DNA of 64,000 nt, from assembly GCF_003426025.1 (NCBI RefSeq), contig NZ_QJSH01000004.1:169742-233741 (forward strand), written 5' to 3'. Positions 1 through 8,902 of the stretch are shown here, one piece after another. Every line of letters begins with the position of its first letter. Position 1 is the first letter of the stretch. The stretch comes from Paraliobacillus quinghaiensis (GTDB lineage Bacteria > Bacillota > Bacilli > Bacillales > Amphibacillaceae). The position numbers and the translations under genes are program-made. The notes beneath the pieces are model-generated. The model worked only from the letters and a program-made list of their open reading frames with translations, did no database searches and was not told where the DNA came from.

Positions 1-233
1 ATCGCATACGCTATGTTAATTATGTTAATACCACCAGACTTACCTTCTGTAATGTGCATAAACATAATCAACTGTATTAACGCTTGAAAGATAGCTAATG
101 TTCCAATGATATTCATCTTAACTGATGCTGAAAAATCTGTTTGATAGACAATAAATACAGCACCTACAGTCAATGCGATGGACAAAACAAAACCCAACAC
201 ATGATTTAAAGGAAACATTGATTGTTTTTTCAT
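1..233 (-). CDS. qoxD: Cytochrome aa3 quinol oxidase subunit IV (partial, 3' end outside window)
   Basis: This is the N-terminal part of the small membrane subunit of the proton-pumping aa3-type menaquinol oxidase; the reading frame runs off the window edge. The visible product has two hydrophobic stretches and the typical MFMHITEGKSG motif of QoxD. The ATG at 233 follows an AAAGGAG ribosome site that lies inside the end of qoxC, so the two genes are translationally close. It is the last gene of a qoxABCD operon. The identification rests on position and motif and is very likely correct. Confidence 0.93.
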   Translation of the reverse strand, partial: MKKQSMFPLNHVLGFVLSIALTVGAVFIVYQTDFSASVKMNIIGTLAIFQALIQLIMFMHITEGKSGGINIINIAYA

Positions 234-833
234 CTACATCAACGCTCCTTTCAAGTAAACAAAGGTAAAGATGAAGATCCAGATTACATCTAAGAAATGC
301 CAATATAAACTCACGATAAAGAATTTACGAGATGTTACTGGTGTGATTCCTCTTCGTACCAATTGGATAATTAATAGAATAACCCAACCAATACCAAGTG
401 TTACGTGCACACCGTGTGTTCCTAGTAATGTAAACAATGCTGATCCAAATGCACTTGTTTGCATTGTCACACCTTCATGGACATAATGAATAAATTCGTT
501 AATTTCCATATACATAAAACCAGCGCCTAAAAGCAAAGTAATAACTGTAAAAATAAGCATGCCTTTTAAGTTGTTTTGACGCATTTGATGAAGTGCTAAG
601 CCCATTGTAAAACTACTAGTCAAAAGTAAAAATGTTTCAATTAAAACATCTTTCATCATAAGGATATCTTTTAGTGTCGGCCCATCTGCTACACCATTTT
701 CTAATACAAAGTATCCAGCAAATAAGGTCGCAAAAAGAACGATTTCCGCACCTAGAAATATCCAAAATCCTAAAATAGTCATTTCATTTTGGTGCGTGCT
801 ATATTCTAACGGTGTTGATGTTTGTGATGCCAT
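234..833 (-). CDS. qoxC: Cytochrome aa3 quinol oxidase subunit III
   Basis: QoxC is the five-helix subunit III of the heme-copper quinol oxidase; it stabilises the core and has no redox cofactor. The 199-residue product shows the family features: an N-terminal THQNEMTILGFWIFLGAE segment and a C-terminal SLYWHFLDVIWIFIF helix typical of subunit III. Its ATG overlaps the qoxB stop codon (TAATG), and a GGAGAGGTG ribosome site sits at the end of qoxB, which suggests coupled translation. The length is normal for Bacilli. Confidence 0.97.
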   Translation of the reverse strand: MASQTSTPLEYSTHQNEMTILGFWIFLGAEIVLFATLFAGYFVLENGVADGPTLKDILMMKDVLIETFLLLTSSFTMGLALHQMRQNNLKGMLIFTVITLLLGAGFMYMEINEFIHYVHEGVTMQTSAFGSALFTLLGTHGVHVTLGIGWVILLIIQLVRRGITPVTSRKFFIVSLYWHFLDVIWIFIFTFVYLKGALM

Positions 834-2773
834 TATAGATCACCTCTCCACTTACGTTCTGTTTCTAAAACTTTTTTAGCTGGAATATGATAACCATCAT
901 CATAATCAAATGAATTAGCAATTAAACAAGCGATTATACCGACTGAGAAAATTGCTGATAAAATAAACATCTCAAAGACTAAGAAGAAACCTACTATTCC
1001 AAATGCTACACCCATTATGATTGGAACAGCAGAGTTACTCGGCATATGAATATCTTTGATATCTTCTTTTTTAATTTTGTTTGTACCCTCTTTTTTATCT
1101 TTCCAGAACTGATCTAATTCCGTTACTTCTGGAATCACAGCAAAGTTGTATTCTTGTACTGGTGATGCTGTTGCCCATTCGAGTGTACGAGCATCCCAAG
1201 GGTCTGATCCAACATCACGTGATGCGTAACGGAAACTCCAGTATAGGTTATACACTAAAGCTGCAAAACCTGCTGCCATTACTAAGGAACCTACAGCTGA
1301 GAATCCTAGCCATGGTGCCCAACCAGTACTTTCTGAATAAGTGTACATACGACGAGACATGCCGTCTAATCCAACAAAGAACATTGGCATAAATGTTAAA
1401 TTAAATCCTATCACAAATAACCAGAAGTGCCATTTACCGATTTTTTCATTTAATGCAAAGCCAAACATCTTTGGCCACCAGTAATAAAGACCAGCAAATA
1501 CTGCAAACACTACACCTGGAATTAATACATAATGGAAGTGTGCTACTAAGAACATCGTGTTATGGTACTGATAATCCGCGGCAGCCATTGCTAACATAAC
1601 ACCTGTTACACCACCGATAGTAAAGCAAGGAATAAATGCTAAGGACCATAACATTGCATTTGAAAATTGAATTTTACCTTTTCGCATCGTGAACAGCCAG
1701 TTAAATATTTTAACACCAGTCGGTATTGCGATCATCATCGTCGTTATTGAAAAGACTGAGTTAACTGCCGCACTATTACCCATTGTGTAAAAGTGGTGTA
1801 CCCAAACAAGCATACTTAAAAATGCGATTGCTACAATAGAAACAACCATTGTTACATAACCAAATAAATTTTTTCTAGAGAATGTAGCAATAACCTCTGA
1901 GAACATACCAAACGCTGGTAATACCACAATATAAACCTCTGGATGTCCCCAAAGCCAGAAAAGATTTAGCCACAACATCGGATCTCCACCTGCAGCAACT
2001 GTGAAGAAGTGTGCACCAAACATTCTATCAAGTGTCATCATCAACAACGCAATAGTCAAAATTGGAAATGCTGCTACAATTAAGACAGATGTTACAAGTG
2101 ATGTCCATGTAAACATAGGCATCTTCAACAATTTCATACCAGGTGCTCTCATTTTAAGGATCGTTACAATAAAGTTAATCCCTGTAGCTAGCGTCCCGAT
2201 ACCTGAAATTTGTAGTGCAATTGCGTAATAGTTATTACCTATATCAGGAGAGAACTCTTTTCCTGCTAAAGGAAAATACGATGTCCAACCTGCATCAGGA
2301 GAACCACCAATTACAAAGGAAATATTAAATAGTAGCGCCGCTACAAAAAACGACCAAAAACTTAATGCATTTAGTTTTGGAAATGCCACATCACGTGCAC
2401 CAATTTGCAGTGGAATTAGCACATTCATAATACCAATTAACATCGGCATTGCCATAAATAAAATCATTACAATACCATGTGTCGTGAATATCTCATCATA
2501 ATGTTGTGCATTTAAAAGTTCCAACCCAGGTCGAGAAGTCTGCGCCTTCATCATCAGACCATCTACTCCACCACGGAAGAACATTAAGACACCAGCAATA
2601 ATATACATAATCCCGATTTTCTTATGATCTACAGTGGTAAACCACTCTTTCCATAAGTAAGTCCACTTTTTTAAATACGTAATAAGTGCAATTAAACCGA
2701 TCATTGTTAACCCAATACCAATTTGTGACATCAAAATTATTGGGTCACCTGTTACAAAAAAATCATATTTCAT
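833..2773 (-). CDS. qoxB: Cytochrome aa3 quinol oxidase subunit I
   Basis: QoxB is the catalytic subunit that carries low-spin heme a, heme a3 and CuB, reducing O2 to water while pumping protons. The 646-residue product has the expected ligands: a His in FTTHGIVMI near residue 99, the CuB/tyrosine motif WGHPEVY near 280, the His-His pair in VWVHHFYT near 330, and the heme ligands in VAHFHYVL near 415. About 14-15 helices are visible. It lies between qoxA and qoxC in one operon, 18 bases after the qoxA stop. Nothing in it looks aberrant. Confidence 0.98.
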   Translation of the reverse strand: MKYDFFVTGDPIILMSQIGIGLTMIGLIALITYLKKWTYLWKEWFTTVDHKKIGIMYIIAGVLMFFRGGVDGLMMKAQTSRPGLELLNAQHYDEIFTTHGIVMILFMAMPMLIGIMNVLIPLQIGARDVAFPKLNALSFWSFFVAALLFNISFVIGGSPDAGWTSYFPLAGKEFSPDIGNNYYAIALQISGIGTLATGINFIVTILKMRAPGMKLLKMPMFTWTSLVTSVLIVAAFPILTIALLMMTLDRMFGAHFFTVAAGGDPMLWLNLFWLWGHPEVYIVVLPAFGMFSEVIATFSRKNLFGYVTMVVSIVAIAFLSMLVWVHHFYTMGNSAAVNSVFSITTMMIAIPTGVKIFNWLFTMRKGKIQFSNAMLWSLAFIPCFTIGGVTGVMLAMAAADYQYHNTMFLVAHFHYVLIPGVVFAVFAGLYYWWPKMFGFALNEKIGKWHFWLFVIGFNLTFMPMFFVGLDGMSRRMYTYSESTGWAPWLGFSAVGSLVMAAGFAALVYNLYWSFRYASRDVGSDPWDARTLEWATASPVQEYNFAVIPEVTELDQFWKDKKEGTNKIKKEDIKDIHMPSNSAVPIIMGVAFGIVGFFLVFEMFILSAIFSVGIIACLIANSFDYDDGYHIPAKKVLETERKWRGDL

Positions 2774-2791
2774 ACGCTTCTCACCCCCACC

Positions 2792-3766
2792 TTAATTTCC
2801 TTCTTGTTCTGATTCATCTTCCACTTCTTCTACTTCAGTATCTGTAATTGACAGATTTGAATCTACTTCGTCCAACTCGCCTTGCTCATAAAGATGTTCT
2901 TCATAATCTTCTGGATTGATATATTTTTCTGATCCGCCATGAGCATGATCGATCCATTGTAAATGTGTTCCATTGTATGTTTTTCGCCCTATTATACTAG
3001 GAGTCAATATTTCTGCATATTCATCTTCTGTTAATGTGTTAGCAGTATTTTTAATATCATTAACCCATTCATTAAAATCATCTGGAGATTGAGCAATAAC
3101 CTCAAAAGCCATGTGTGCATAGCCTTCACCATTAAAGCTTGTGTTTCGACCAACATATTCCCCAGGACGATCAGCTACTAAGTAAAGATCTGTCTGCATA
3201 TTTGCCATTGTGTATTTTTGTCCCGCTAATGATGGAACCCAAAAAGATTGCATCGTACCCGCAGAAGTCATTTTGAACTCAATTGGATGGTTTGCAGGGA
3301 TATTAACATAATTCACGGTTTCAATATCTTGATCAGGATAACTAAAGATCCATTTCCAGTCTGCAGAAGTAACATGAATAACCAATGGTTCTTCGTCTTC
3401 ATATCCCGCAGGTATGTCCTCAACATCTGAAATGGTAATCACAGTTGGAATCGTTAAAGCTATCACAATTAATACAGGAATTAGAAACCATGTTATCTCT
3501 AGAGCTGTACTCCCCTCTTCATGTGGAGGTTCATAGTCCTTATTTTCAGGTTTCTCACGATATTTCCAAACAATAATTCCAAATAAAACAAAAACAACAA
3601 GTACAATTATGGCCATAAAAATAATCGAAAATAAAATCAAATCTGTTAAGTTACGAGCAACAGGTCCTTGTGGATCAAACACTGTTAACTTTGACTCGCA
3701 ACCCGTTAATGTCAATGTTGTCATAAGTATTGCAATCATATAAAAGATAGTACGCATGCGCTTCAT
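2792..3766 (-). CDS. qoxA: Cytochrome aa3 quinol oxidase subunit II
   Basis: QoxA is the membrane-anchored subunit II. It begins with a lipoprotein signal peptide ending in a TLTGC lipobox (Cys near residue 23), followed by two transmembrane helices (about 40-65 and 88-112) and a cupredoxin domain. The cupredoxin fold lacks the Cys-rich CuA site, as expected for a quinol rather than cytochrome c oxidase. The 324-residue protein ends in a strongly acidic tail of about 45 residues (many E and D), a feature often seen on outer-surface proteins of salt-tolerant Bacillaceae. It is the first gene of the operon, with an AAAGGAG site upstream. Confidence 0.97.
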   Translation of the reverse strand: MKRMRTIFYMIAILMTTLTLTGCESKLTVFDPQGPVARNLTDLILFSIIFMAIIVLVVFVLFGIIVWKYREKPENKDYEPPHEEGSTALEITWFLIPVLIVIALTIPTVITISDVEDIPAGYEDEEPLVIHVTSADWKWIFSYPDQDIETVNYVNIPANHPIEFKMTSAGTMQSFWVPSLAGQKYTMANMQTDLYLVADRPGEYVGRNTSFNGEGYAHMAFEVIAQSPDDFNEWVNDIKNTANTLTEDEYAEILTPSIIGRKTYNGTHLQWIDHAHGGSEKYINPEDYEEHLYEQGELDEVDSNLSITDTEVEEVEDESEQEGN

Positions 3767-3820
3767 TAAACCTTCTCCTTTCTTACATCTTCATAAAAAA
3801 CTTTTTTCATAACCTAAGAT

Positions 3821-3849
3821 ATTATACTTAAATGTTTATAAAGTGTAAA
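3821..3849 (-). promoter_or_regulatory. Predicted SigA promoter of qoxABCD
   Basis: On the minus strand a TTTACA -35 (3844-3849) and a TATAAT -10 (3821-3826) are separated by 17 bases, about 55 bases upstream of the qoxA start. This is a near-consensus vegetative promoter and the only good one seen in the intergenic region. Confidence 0.7.
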
Positions 3850-3891
3850 TAATTAGTTTGTATTTTAATTATACCAATATATGTGATCGAA

Positions 3892-3928
3892 TTGTGACTA
3901 AAATAAAAACGTCACAAAAAGTTCACAA
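3892..3928. promoter_or_regulatory. TTGTGA-type motifs upstream of the qox promoter (candidate ResD/SrrA-like sites)
   Basis: Three TTGTGA-type motifs lie 43-80 bases upstream of the -35: TTGTGAC at 3892-3898 and, on the opposite strand, 3911-3917 and 3921-3928. The first two form a perfect 7-base inverted repeat. ResD of B. subtilis binds TTTGTGAAT-like sequences near respiration genes, so an oxygen-responsive activator is a reasonable guess. Rex sites are also TTGTGA based but need a shorter spacer than seen here. Confidence 0.4.
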
Positions 3929-3950
3929 TTATTATTTATCATAATCACCA

Positions 3951-3989
3951 TAAAAAAACTTCAAAAACGGACGAATCCGCTATTGAAGG
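3951..3989 (-). terminator. Intrinsic terminator after the acetyltransferase gene
   Basis: Reading the minus strand, a CTTCAA...TTGAAG stem with an inner CGGA-TTCG-TCCG hairpin is followed by a run of seven T. It lies directly downstream of the GNAT gene stop codon. Confidence 0.75.
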
Positions 3990-3996
3990 CTTTAAA

Positions 3997-4470
3997 TCAG
4001 ATACGCTTTGAAATAAATATACGATCTTTTATAAATCCATGTTTCTGATAAAAACGATCAGCTTCTTGATTGGCACCCCAGTAATCTAATTCTATTCGAT
4101 TGGCTCCCGAATCTTTCCCTAATCTTGTAATAAAATTCATTAAAGCAGAGCCATAACCTTGTTGTTTTTTTGAAGGCTCAACACTAATTTGCCTAATAAA
4201 AATTGCACTATAGGCATAATTGAATGGACTTTCTGGATAGTTGATAAATTCGATCCATGCATAGCCAGCAGGACCTAAAGCTTCATCTAGTGCTAGCAAA
4301 AAAATGAATGATGGATTTTTCATCATCTCTTTCATATAACTTAATACAAGTTCTTGATCATAAGGCTTAAAAAGATCTGGATATAAATGAACATGCAAAT
4401 CATGCACCGACTTATTTAATTTTGCTATCGTGTGATAATCCTGTGTTTTTAATATTTGCAATTGGATCAT
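3997..4470 (-). CDS. GNAT family N-acetyltransferase
   Basis: This 157-residue protein matches the GCN5-related acetyltransferase fold. The acetyl-CoA binding motif A is recognisable as ISVEPSKKQQGYGSALM (about residues 94-110), followed by the typical late YxxxGF element (FYQKHGF, about 140-147). The acyl acceptor cannot be told from the sequence; small molecules, peptides and ribosomal proteins are all possible for the family. It is a single gene with an AAGGAAGT ribosome site and its own terminator. Confidence 0.85.
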   Translation of the reverse strand: MIQLQILKTQDYHTIAKLNKSVHDLHVHLYPDLFKPYDQELVLSYMKEMMKNPSFIFLLALDEALGPAGYAWIEFINYPESPFNYAYSAIFIRQISVEPSKKQQGYGSALMNFITRLGKDSGANRIELDYWGANQEADRFYQKHGFIKDRIFISKRI

Positions 4471-4494
4471 ACTTCCTTTTTAATTTTTTATAAA

Positions 4495-4527
4495 GAAACC
4501 GCTTGGAATGATTCATTCCAAGCGGTT
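4495..4527 (-). terminator. Intrinsic terminator after znuA
   Basis: A perfect CCGCTTGGAATG inverted repeat with almost no loop lies between the zinc-binding lipoprotein gene and the acetyltransferase gene. On the minus strand it runs into a T-containing stretch, fitting termination of znuA. Confidence 0.6.
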
Positions 4528-4583
4528 ATCGTCTATAACACTATATTCACCTATGGTTAGGAAGATGATTATCAATTTCTTTT

Positions 4584-5660
4584 TTATTCTGATAAAGCTG
4601 TTTCTATTGCTTTTAAATTTCTCTCCATTAAAGTGAAGTAATCATCACCATTTTCAATATCCTGCTCAGTTAATACCGATAAATTGTGTAGTTCCAACGA
4701 CTCGATACCAGCCTCGTTTTGTATCACAGTTGCCACTTTAGGTGTGATATTTTGTTCAAAAAACAAATACTCAATATTATTTTCTCTAACAGCTTCAATA
4801 ATTCTTTCTAATTCCTTTTGTGACGGCTCATTGGATGATGATAGACCTGATATTGCAATTTGTTCTAATCCATATGCCTTCTCCCAATAACCATATCCTG
4901 CATGCGAGACTAATATTTTGTTTTGTTCATAGCTTTCAATTGTCTCATGGAATTCGGCATCTAAATCATTTAAACGTAAAATTAAATCTTGGTAATTTGT
5001 TTCAAACGTCTCTTTTTGCTCAGGCATTAGACCTACTAGAGTATTTTTAACGTTTTCTGCTAATTCTTGGGCTAGAATAGGATCCAACCAAACATGAGGA
5101 TCAACATCTCCATGATTATGACCATCATCTTCTATATGCTCTTCAGCTTCTGCGTGTTCTTCTTCATCATGTCCTTCATCTTCATGGTCATGGTCATTGC
5201 TCTCTTCTGTAGACACGTGTACTGCTTCTTCTTCATGTGCATGGATAGTATTAAGTAAATCTATGCCTTCCGTTGCTTCAACCATTTTTACATTTTCTTC
5301 ACTCAATGCTGCTTGAATCTTTTCTGCATACGTCTCCAAATTTGCCCCATTGTATATAAACGCATCCGCTGTTGCAATGTCAACCATAGTTTTTGATGTA
5401 GGTTCATAAGTATGCGGATCAGCTCCTGCTGGTAAAATTGAGATAACATCTACATATGCTCCTCCAATTTCATTCGCAAAATATTCTAATGGATATAACG
5501 TAGTATATACTTGCAATTGTTTTTGTTTTTGTTTTTGTTTTTGTTCTTGTTTTTGTTCTTGTTCAGACTCTAATTCTGATTGGGTTTGCTCCTCTGTTCC
5601 ACAAGCAAACAATAAACCACTTACTACTAATAATAGTAATAATTTATATAATAACTTCAT
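4584..5660 (-). CDS. znuA: Zinc ABC transporter substrate-binding lipoprotein (ZnuA/AdcA type)
   Basis: This is a cluster A-I metal-binding lipoprotein that captures Zn2+ outside the membrane for an ABC importer. It has a signal peptide with an LLFAC lipobox, a Gln/Lys-rich linker encoded by a hexamer repeat, and an internal His/Asp/Glu-rich loop (about residues 140-190) typical of zinc rather than manganese proteins. The metal-site His motifs ADPHTYEPT and VDPHVWLDP are visible. No permease or ATPase genes lie beside it. Two Zur-box-like palindromes lie upstream. The ATG at 5660 is preferred because of its spacing to a GGGAG site. Confidence 0.9.
   Translation of the reverse strand: MKLLYKLLLLLVVSGLLFACGTEEQTQSELESEQEQKQEQKQKQKQKQLQVYTTLYPLEYFANEIGGAYVDVISILPAGADPHTYEPTSKTMVDIATADAFIYNGANLETYAEKIQAALSEENVKMVEATEGIDLLNTIHAHEEEAVHVSTEESNDHDHEDEGHDEEEHAEAEEHIEDDGHNHGDVDPHVWLDPILAQELAENVKNTLVGLMPEQKETFETNYQDLILRLNDLDAEFHETIESYEQNKILVSHAGYGYWEKAYGLEQIAISGLSSSNEPSQKELERIIEAVRENNIEYLFFEQNITPKVATVIQNEAGIESLELHNLSVLTEQDIENGDDYFTLMERNLKAIETALSE
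5517..5572 (+). repeat. Hexamer (TTTTTG-like) microsatellite inside znuA
   Basis: About eight tandem copies of a TTTTTG-like hexamer on the plus strand encode an alternating Lys-Gln/Glu-Gln linker just after the lipobox of the zinc-binding lipoprotein. Length changes in steps of six bases keep the frame, so copy-number variation would only change linker length. Confidence 0.8.
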
Positions 5661-5695
5661 CACTTTCTCTCCCTCTACTTTAACGTCTAGATAGA

Positions 5696-5740
5696 TTATA
5701 TCGTAACCATTACGTTTTGTAAATAGTAATCGTTACGTTT
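5696..5740. promoter_or_regulatory. Two candidate Zur boxes upstream of znuA
   Basis: A palindrome centred on TCGTAACCATTACG (5701-5714) closely matches the B. subtilis Zur box core (TCGTAAT-N-ATTACGA). A second, looser copy, AGTAATCGTTACG, follows at 5725-5737. Both lie 36-80 bases upstream of the znuA start, where a Zn-loaded Zur repressor would block expression. The match was made by eye and no search was run. The rest of the gap up to czcD holds no recognisable gene. Confidence 0.6.
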
Positions 5741-5981
5741 TATTTTCATCAAACTTAGTACGGTGCTACAAAAAACTATAGGTACAAAATAATATATAAC
5801 TTGGAACAGATTAAAATTCATATAAAAACAATATTAGTTACTCTTTGGGAGAAATTATAAATATTAACTTACGTTAGTTTCGTTTAATTAATAATAACTA
5901 ACCCAAAAAATTCACACAGATTTACCTGTACTTTATTAAATGGTAACTTCTTGATCTAACTAATCATATATATTATAATAT

Positions 5982-6005
5982 GAATACATGAACATATGAG
6001 TTATT
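5982..6005. promoter_or_regulatory. Candidate CzrA operator in front of czcD
   Basis: Three TGAA/TGAG-led octamers follow one another in register (TGAATACA, TGAACATA, TGAGTTAT) just upstream of the czcD ribosome site. SmtB/CzrA operators usually contain TGAAC-A/T-rich half sites. The position fits autorepression by the downstream CzrA, but the symmetry is imperfect, so this is tentative. Confidence 0.3.
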
Positions 6006-6019
6006 ATAGGAGGGATATA

Positions 6020-6916
6020 ATGGGACATGAGCATGATCATACTCATAATGCGAATAAAAAAGCCTTATTATTAAGCTTTATTTTAATTTTTGTATTTATG
6101 GTAGTCGAAGTCATTGGTGGGTTAATTACCAACAGTTTAGCACTATTATCTGATGCTGGTCACATGTTAAGTGATGCTGGAGCACTAGGGCTTAGTTTGT
6201 TAGCCTTCAAATTTGGTGAGAAGGCTGCAAGCTCTACCAAAACTTTTGGTTATCGACGATTTGAAATCTTAGCTGCATTTATTAATGGAATTACGTTATT
6301 AGCTATATCTATCTATATTTTCTGGGAGGCATATAACCGTTTCTTAGAGCCTCCTAGTGTTAATGGAAGTATGATGGTTATAGCAATTATTGGGCTTGTA
6401 GTAAATATATTAGTTGCTTGGATTTTAATGCGTGGTGATACGGAAGATAATCTAAATTTACGCAGTGCATTACTACATGTGTTTGGGGATCTACTCGGTT
6501 CTGTTGGGGCGATCATTGCTGGGATATTGATTCTATTGTTTAATTGGAATATAGCTGATCCAATCGCAAGTGTCATTGTCGCTGTCTTAATCTTAATTAG
6601 TGGTTGGCGTGTCACTAAGGATTCTTTTCACGTTTTAATGGAAGGTATACCAGAACGAATTGATATTACAAAAGTTGAAGAAAAACTTAATTCAATTGAT
6701 GGCGTTAAGAGTACCCATGACTTGCATGTTTGGGCAATTACTTCTGATTTTCCTGCATTAAGCTGTCATTTAATTGTTAAACATGATTATGACAGAGATG
6801 AGATTTTACAAAATGCTTCCAAATTACTATTAGACAACTTTGAATTAAAACACACAACCATTCAAATTGAAGGTGAAGGATCGTTAATACAAGATCATGA
6901 AGATTGCTGTAATTGA
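6020..6916 (+). CDS. czcD: CzcD-type cation diffusion facilitator (Zn2+/Co2+ exporter)
   Basis: This membrane antiporter of the CDF family exports Zn2+ and related divalent metals. It has a His-rich N-terminus (GHEHDHTHN), six transmembrane segments, the transport-site motifs SDAGHMLSDAG (helix 2) and HVFGDLLGS (helix 5), and a cytoplasmic C-terminal domain. The ATG at 6020 is chosen because an AGGAGGG site lies five bases before it; an in-frame ATG at 5996 has no ribosome site. It is followed 21 bases later by a CzrA-type repressor gene, the usual zinc-efflux operon. It is divergent from the zinc-uptake gene. Confidence 0.95.
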   Translation: MGHEHDHTHNANKKALLLSFILIFVFMVVEVIGGLITNSLALLSDAGHMLSDAGALGLSLLAFKFGEKAASSTKTFGYRRFEILAAFINGITLLAISIYIFWEAYNRFLEPPSVNGSMMVIAIIGLVVNILVAWILMRGDTEDNLNLRSALLHVFGDLLGSVGAIIAGILILLFNWNIADPIASVIVAVLILISGWRVTKDSFHVLMEGIPERIDITKVEEKLNSIDGVKSTHDLHVWAITSDFPALSCHLIVKHDYDRDEILQNASKLLLDNFELKHTTIQIEGEGSLIQDHEDCCN

Positions 6917-6937
6917 TTGAAATAAGGGGTGAGCATA

Positions 6938-7255
6938 ATGGACCAAATAAGAAAAGAAGATTATCACAGCCTTGATGAGGAGACGCTTTTTATTGTTTCT
7001 CAGACATTTAAGGCATTATCTGATCCAACACGTATTCGGATTTTACATTTACTATTTGAAAAAGAGTGCTCTGTTACAGAAATATCGGATTGTTTAGAAC
7101 TAAAACAATCCAATGTATCTCATCAGTTACGCTTCTTAAAAAATTTACGTTTAGTGAAATATCGACGAGAAGGTAAAACAATTTATTATTCCCATGATGA
7201 TGAACATGTAATGAAAACACTTCAGCAAACAATTCACCATGCCTTACACGAATAA
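6938..7255 (+). CDS. czrA: ArsR/SmtB family zinc-responsive repressor CzrA
   Basis: A winged-helix repressor of 105 residues. The DNA-reading segment [22 protein letters not shown] and the wing REGKTIYYS are clear. The C-terminal alpha5 sensor residues match S. aureus CzrA exactly in pattern: D-x-H in DDEHV and H-x-x-H in IHHALH, so it should release DNA when Zn2+ or Co2+ is bound. The ATG at 6938 is preferred over GTG at 6929 because the AAGGGGTG ribosome site then has correct spacing. It forms an operon with czcD. Confidence 0.95.
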   Translation: MDQIRKEDYHSLDEETLFIVSQTFKALSDPTRIRILHLLFEKECSVTEISDCLELKQSNVSHQLRFLKNLRLVKYRREGKTIYYSHDDEHVMKTLQQTIHHALHE

Positions 7256-7260
7256 TACAT

Positions 7261-7306
7261 CAAGACAGGGAAGTAGTTAGTAATCCCTAACTGCTTCCCT
7301 GTCTTG
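7261..7306. terminator. Convergent hairpin between czrA and spoVR
   Basis: A CAAGACAGGGAAG stem pairs with CTTCCCTGTCTTG (about 20 paired bases in all) between the converging czrA and spoVR genes. It lacks a long T run, so it may act weakly as a terminator or as a barrier to convergent transcripts. Confidence 0.6.
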
Positions 7307-7369
7307 ATTATACTAAGCTGAATTAACGACCCATTTCACCGAATTATCGCTTAGTTAAAAATGAAGTGA

Positions 7370-8794
7370 TCAGATATATTTCTTACTAACCCTAGTGCCA
7401 TCATAAGTAAATAATGCTAGTTTGTCTTCAACTTCAGTTTCTATATGAACTGTCCTACCCCATAGTTGATAAATATAAGGCAATGTTTTCTCTAGATAGT
7501 GCAGATCAAGTTCTATATCTTCATAATGATGCTTTAAATAAAGCTCACCATTTCCAAAATAATCTCCATTTTGGACAGTGATATATGGAAATCCACCATT
7601 TACACGCATTGTAATTAATTGGTCACGAATCCTTTCCCAATTTTTATCAATCACCTTATAATCATTTCCTTTTTTTTGGAAAAGATATAAGTCTTCTCTT
7701 TCCACTAAATCTTTTGTTAAATAATTTCTCAAAAAAGATATATCTGACTCAATCTCTCTTACTTCAAATATCTTTTCACGACCTTTTCCAGGAACTGCTC
7801 CCCACTTTTTCATTTCGTCTGAAGGATGATCAAATCTCTTCTCTATATCCTCGAACATTTTCACGCCCAAATAATAGGGATTAATTTGAGTCTTAGATGG
7901 TTGCACAACACCGGCGTTTAGACTAGCAAACTCAACTGCTTCTCCACTACCTAAATTCATTTCTCGCAAAATTCTTTGATGCCAGTAAGAAGCCCAGCCT
8001 TCGTTCATAATTTTCGTCTCTAATTGAGGCCAGAAATAAAGCATTTCCTCTCGCATCATGGTCATGATGTCACGTTGCCAATCCTCTAAGTTACGACTAT
8101 ATTCCTCAATAAAAAGAACAAGATCCTTTTCAGGCTTAGGAGGGAACATTTTTTTCTTTTTGTTTTTATTTTTGTTTTTTGAGTTATATCCAGTCGATGG
8201 AACTTCATCTAATTCCCACAAGTCTTCATAGCTAGATTGTACGACAACATCATGATCATCTGAATCATCAAGGCTCCAGTCTAATTCAGCTTTTATCAGG
8301 GATGGATCTATATGTTCTTGAATTGCTAAAACTGCATCTAGAAATTTCTCTACTTCTTCAATACCATGTTGCTTTTCATAAGCAGCAATTCGTTCTGCAG
8401 TTGCTGCCATACTTTCCACCATCTCACGTTGCGTGTTTTGAAAACGTGCATTATTTTTAAAAAAATCACAATGTGCTAAGACATGTGCAACAATCATTTT
8501 ATTTTGGATTAAACTATTTGAATGTAATAAAAAAGCGTAACAAGGGTTTGAATTAACAACCAGCTCATATATCTTGCTCAGCCCTAAGTCGTATTGTAAC
8601 TTCATCATATGAAATTGTTTACCAAAACTCCAATGTGAGAAGCGAGTAGGCATGCCATAAGCACCAAATGTGTAGATAATTTCAGGAGGACAGATTTCAT
8701 ATCGCATAGGAAAAAAATCAAGCCCAAACCCTTTCGCGATTTCAGTGATCTCATCAATTGCGTATTCCAATTGTTTCTGATCTGCTTGCTTCAT
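7370..8794 (-). CDS. spoVR: SpoVR family sporulation protein
   Basis: SpoVR is a soluble protein needed for normal spore cortex formation in B. subtilis; its biochemical activity is unknown. The 474-residue product has the conserved SpoVR core, including the [10 protein letters not shown] motif near residue 265 and the NPYYLG motif near 305. A Lys/Asn-rich insert (about 205-220) is low complexity. SpoVR (YcgB in enterics) co-occurs with PrkA and YhbH in many genomes, and both of those genes are also in this window. A SigE-like promoter is seen upstream. Confidence 0.96.
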   Translation of the reverse strand: MKQADQKQLEYAIDEITEIAKGFGLDFFPMRYEICPPEIIYTFGAYGMPTRFSHWSFGKQFHMMKLQYDLGLSKIYELVVNSNPCYAFLLHSNSLIQNKMIVAHVLAHCDFFKNNARFQNTQREMVESMAATAERIAAYEKQHGIEEVEKFLDAVLAIQEHIDPSLIKAELDWSLDDSDDHDVVVQSSYEDLWELDEVPSTGYNSKNKNKNKKKKMFPPKPEKDLVLFIEEYSRNLEDWQRDIMTMMREEMLYFWPQLETKIMNEGWASYWHQRILREMNLGSGEAVEFASLNAGVVQPSKTQINPYYLGVKMFEDIEKRFDHPSDEMKKWGAVPGKGREKIFEVREIESDISFLRNYLTKDLVEREDLYLFQKKGNDYKVIDKNWERIRDQLITMRVNGGFPYITVQNGDYFGNGELYLKHHYEDIELDLHYLEKTLPYIYQLWGRTVHIETEVEDKLALFTYDGTRVSKKYI

Positions 8795-8825
8795 CCGTGA
8801 TCTCCCCTTTTACTGAATTATCTTC

Positions 8826-8854
8826 AGTATATGATTCAGGCAAGCGAATGATGA
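8826..8854 (-). promoter_or_regulatory. Candidate SigE promoter of spoVR
   Basis: On the minus strand TCATCATT (8847-8854) and CATATACT (8826-8833) are separated by 13 bases, resembling the mother-cell SigE consensus (KMATATT, 13-14 bases, CATACANT). B. subtilis spoVR is SigE dependent, which supports the reading. Confidence 0.45.
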
Positions 8855-8902
8855 AAAGGTATTGGACTTGATTATTTTGAGGATTTTATTTCAACTCGGA
8901 AA

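Noticed and set aside
3892..3928. Rex operator upstream of qox
   Set aside because: Rex sites have TTGTGA and TCACAA half-sites with a short spacer; here the perfect half-sites are 12 bases apart, so ResD-like sites fit better.
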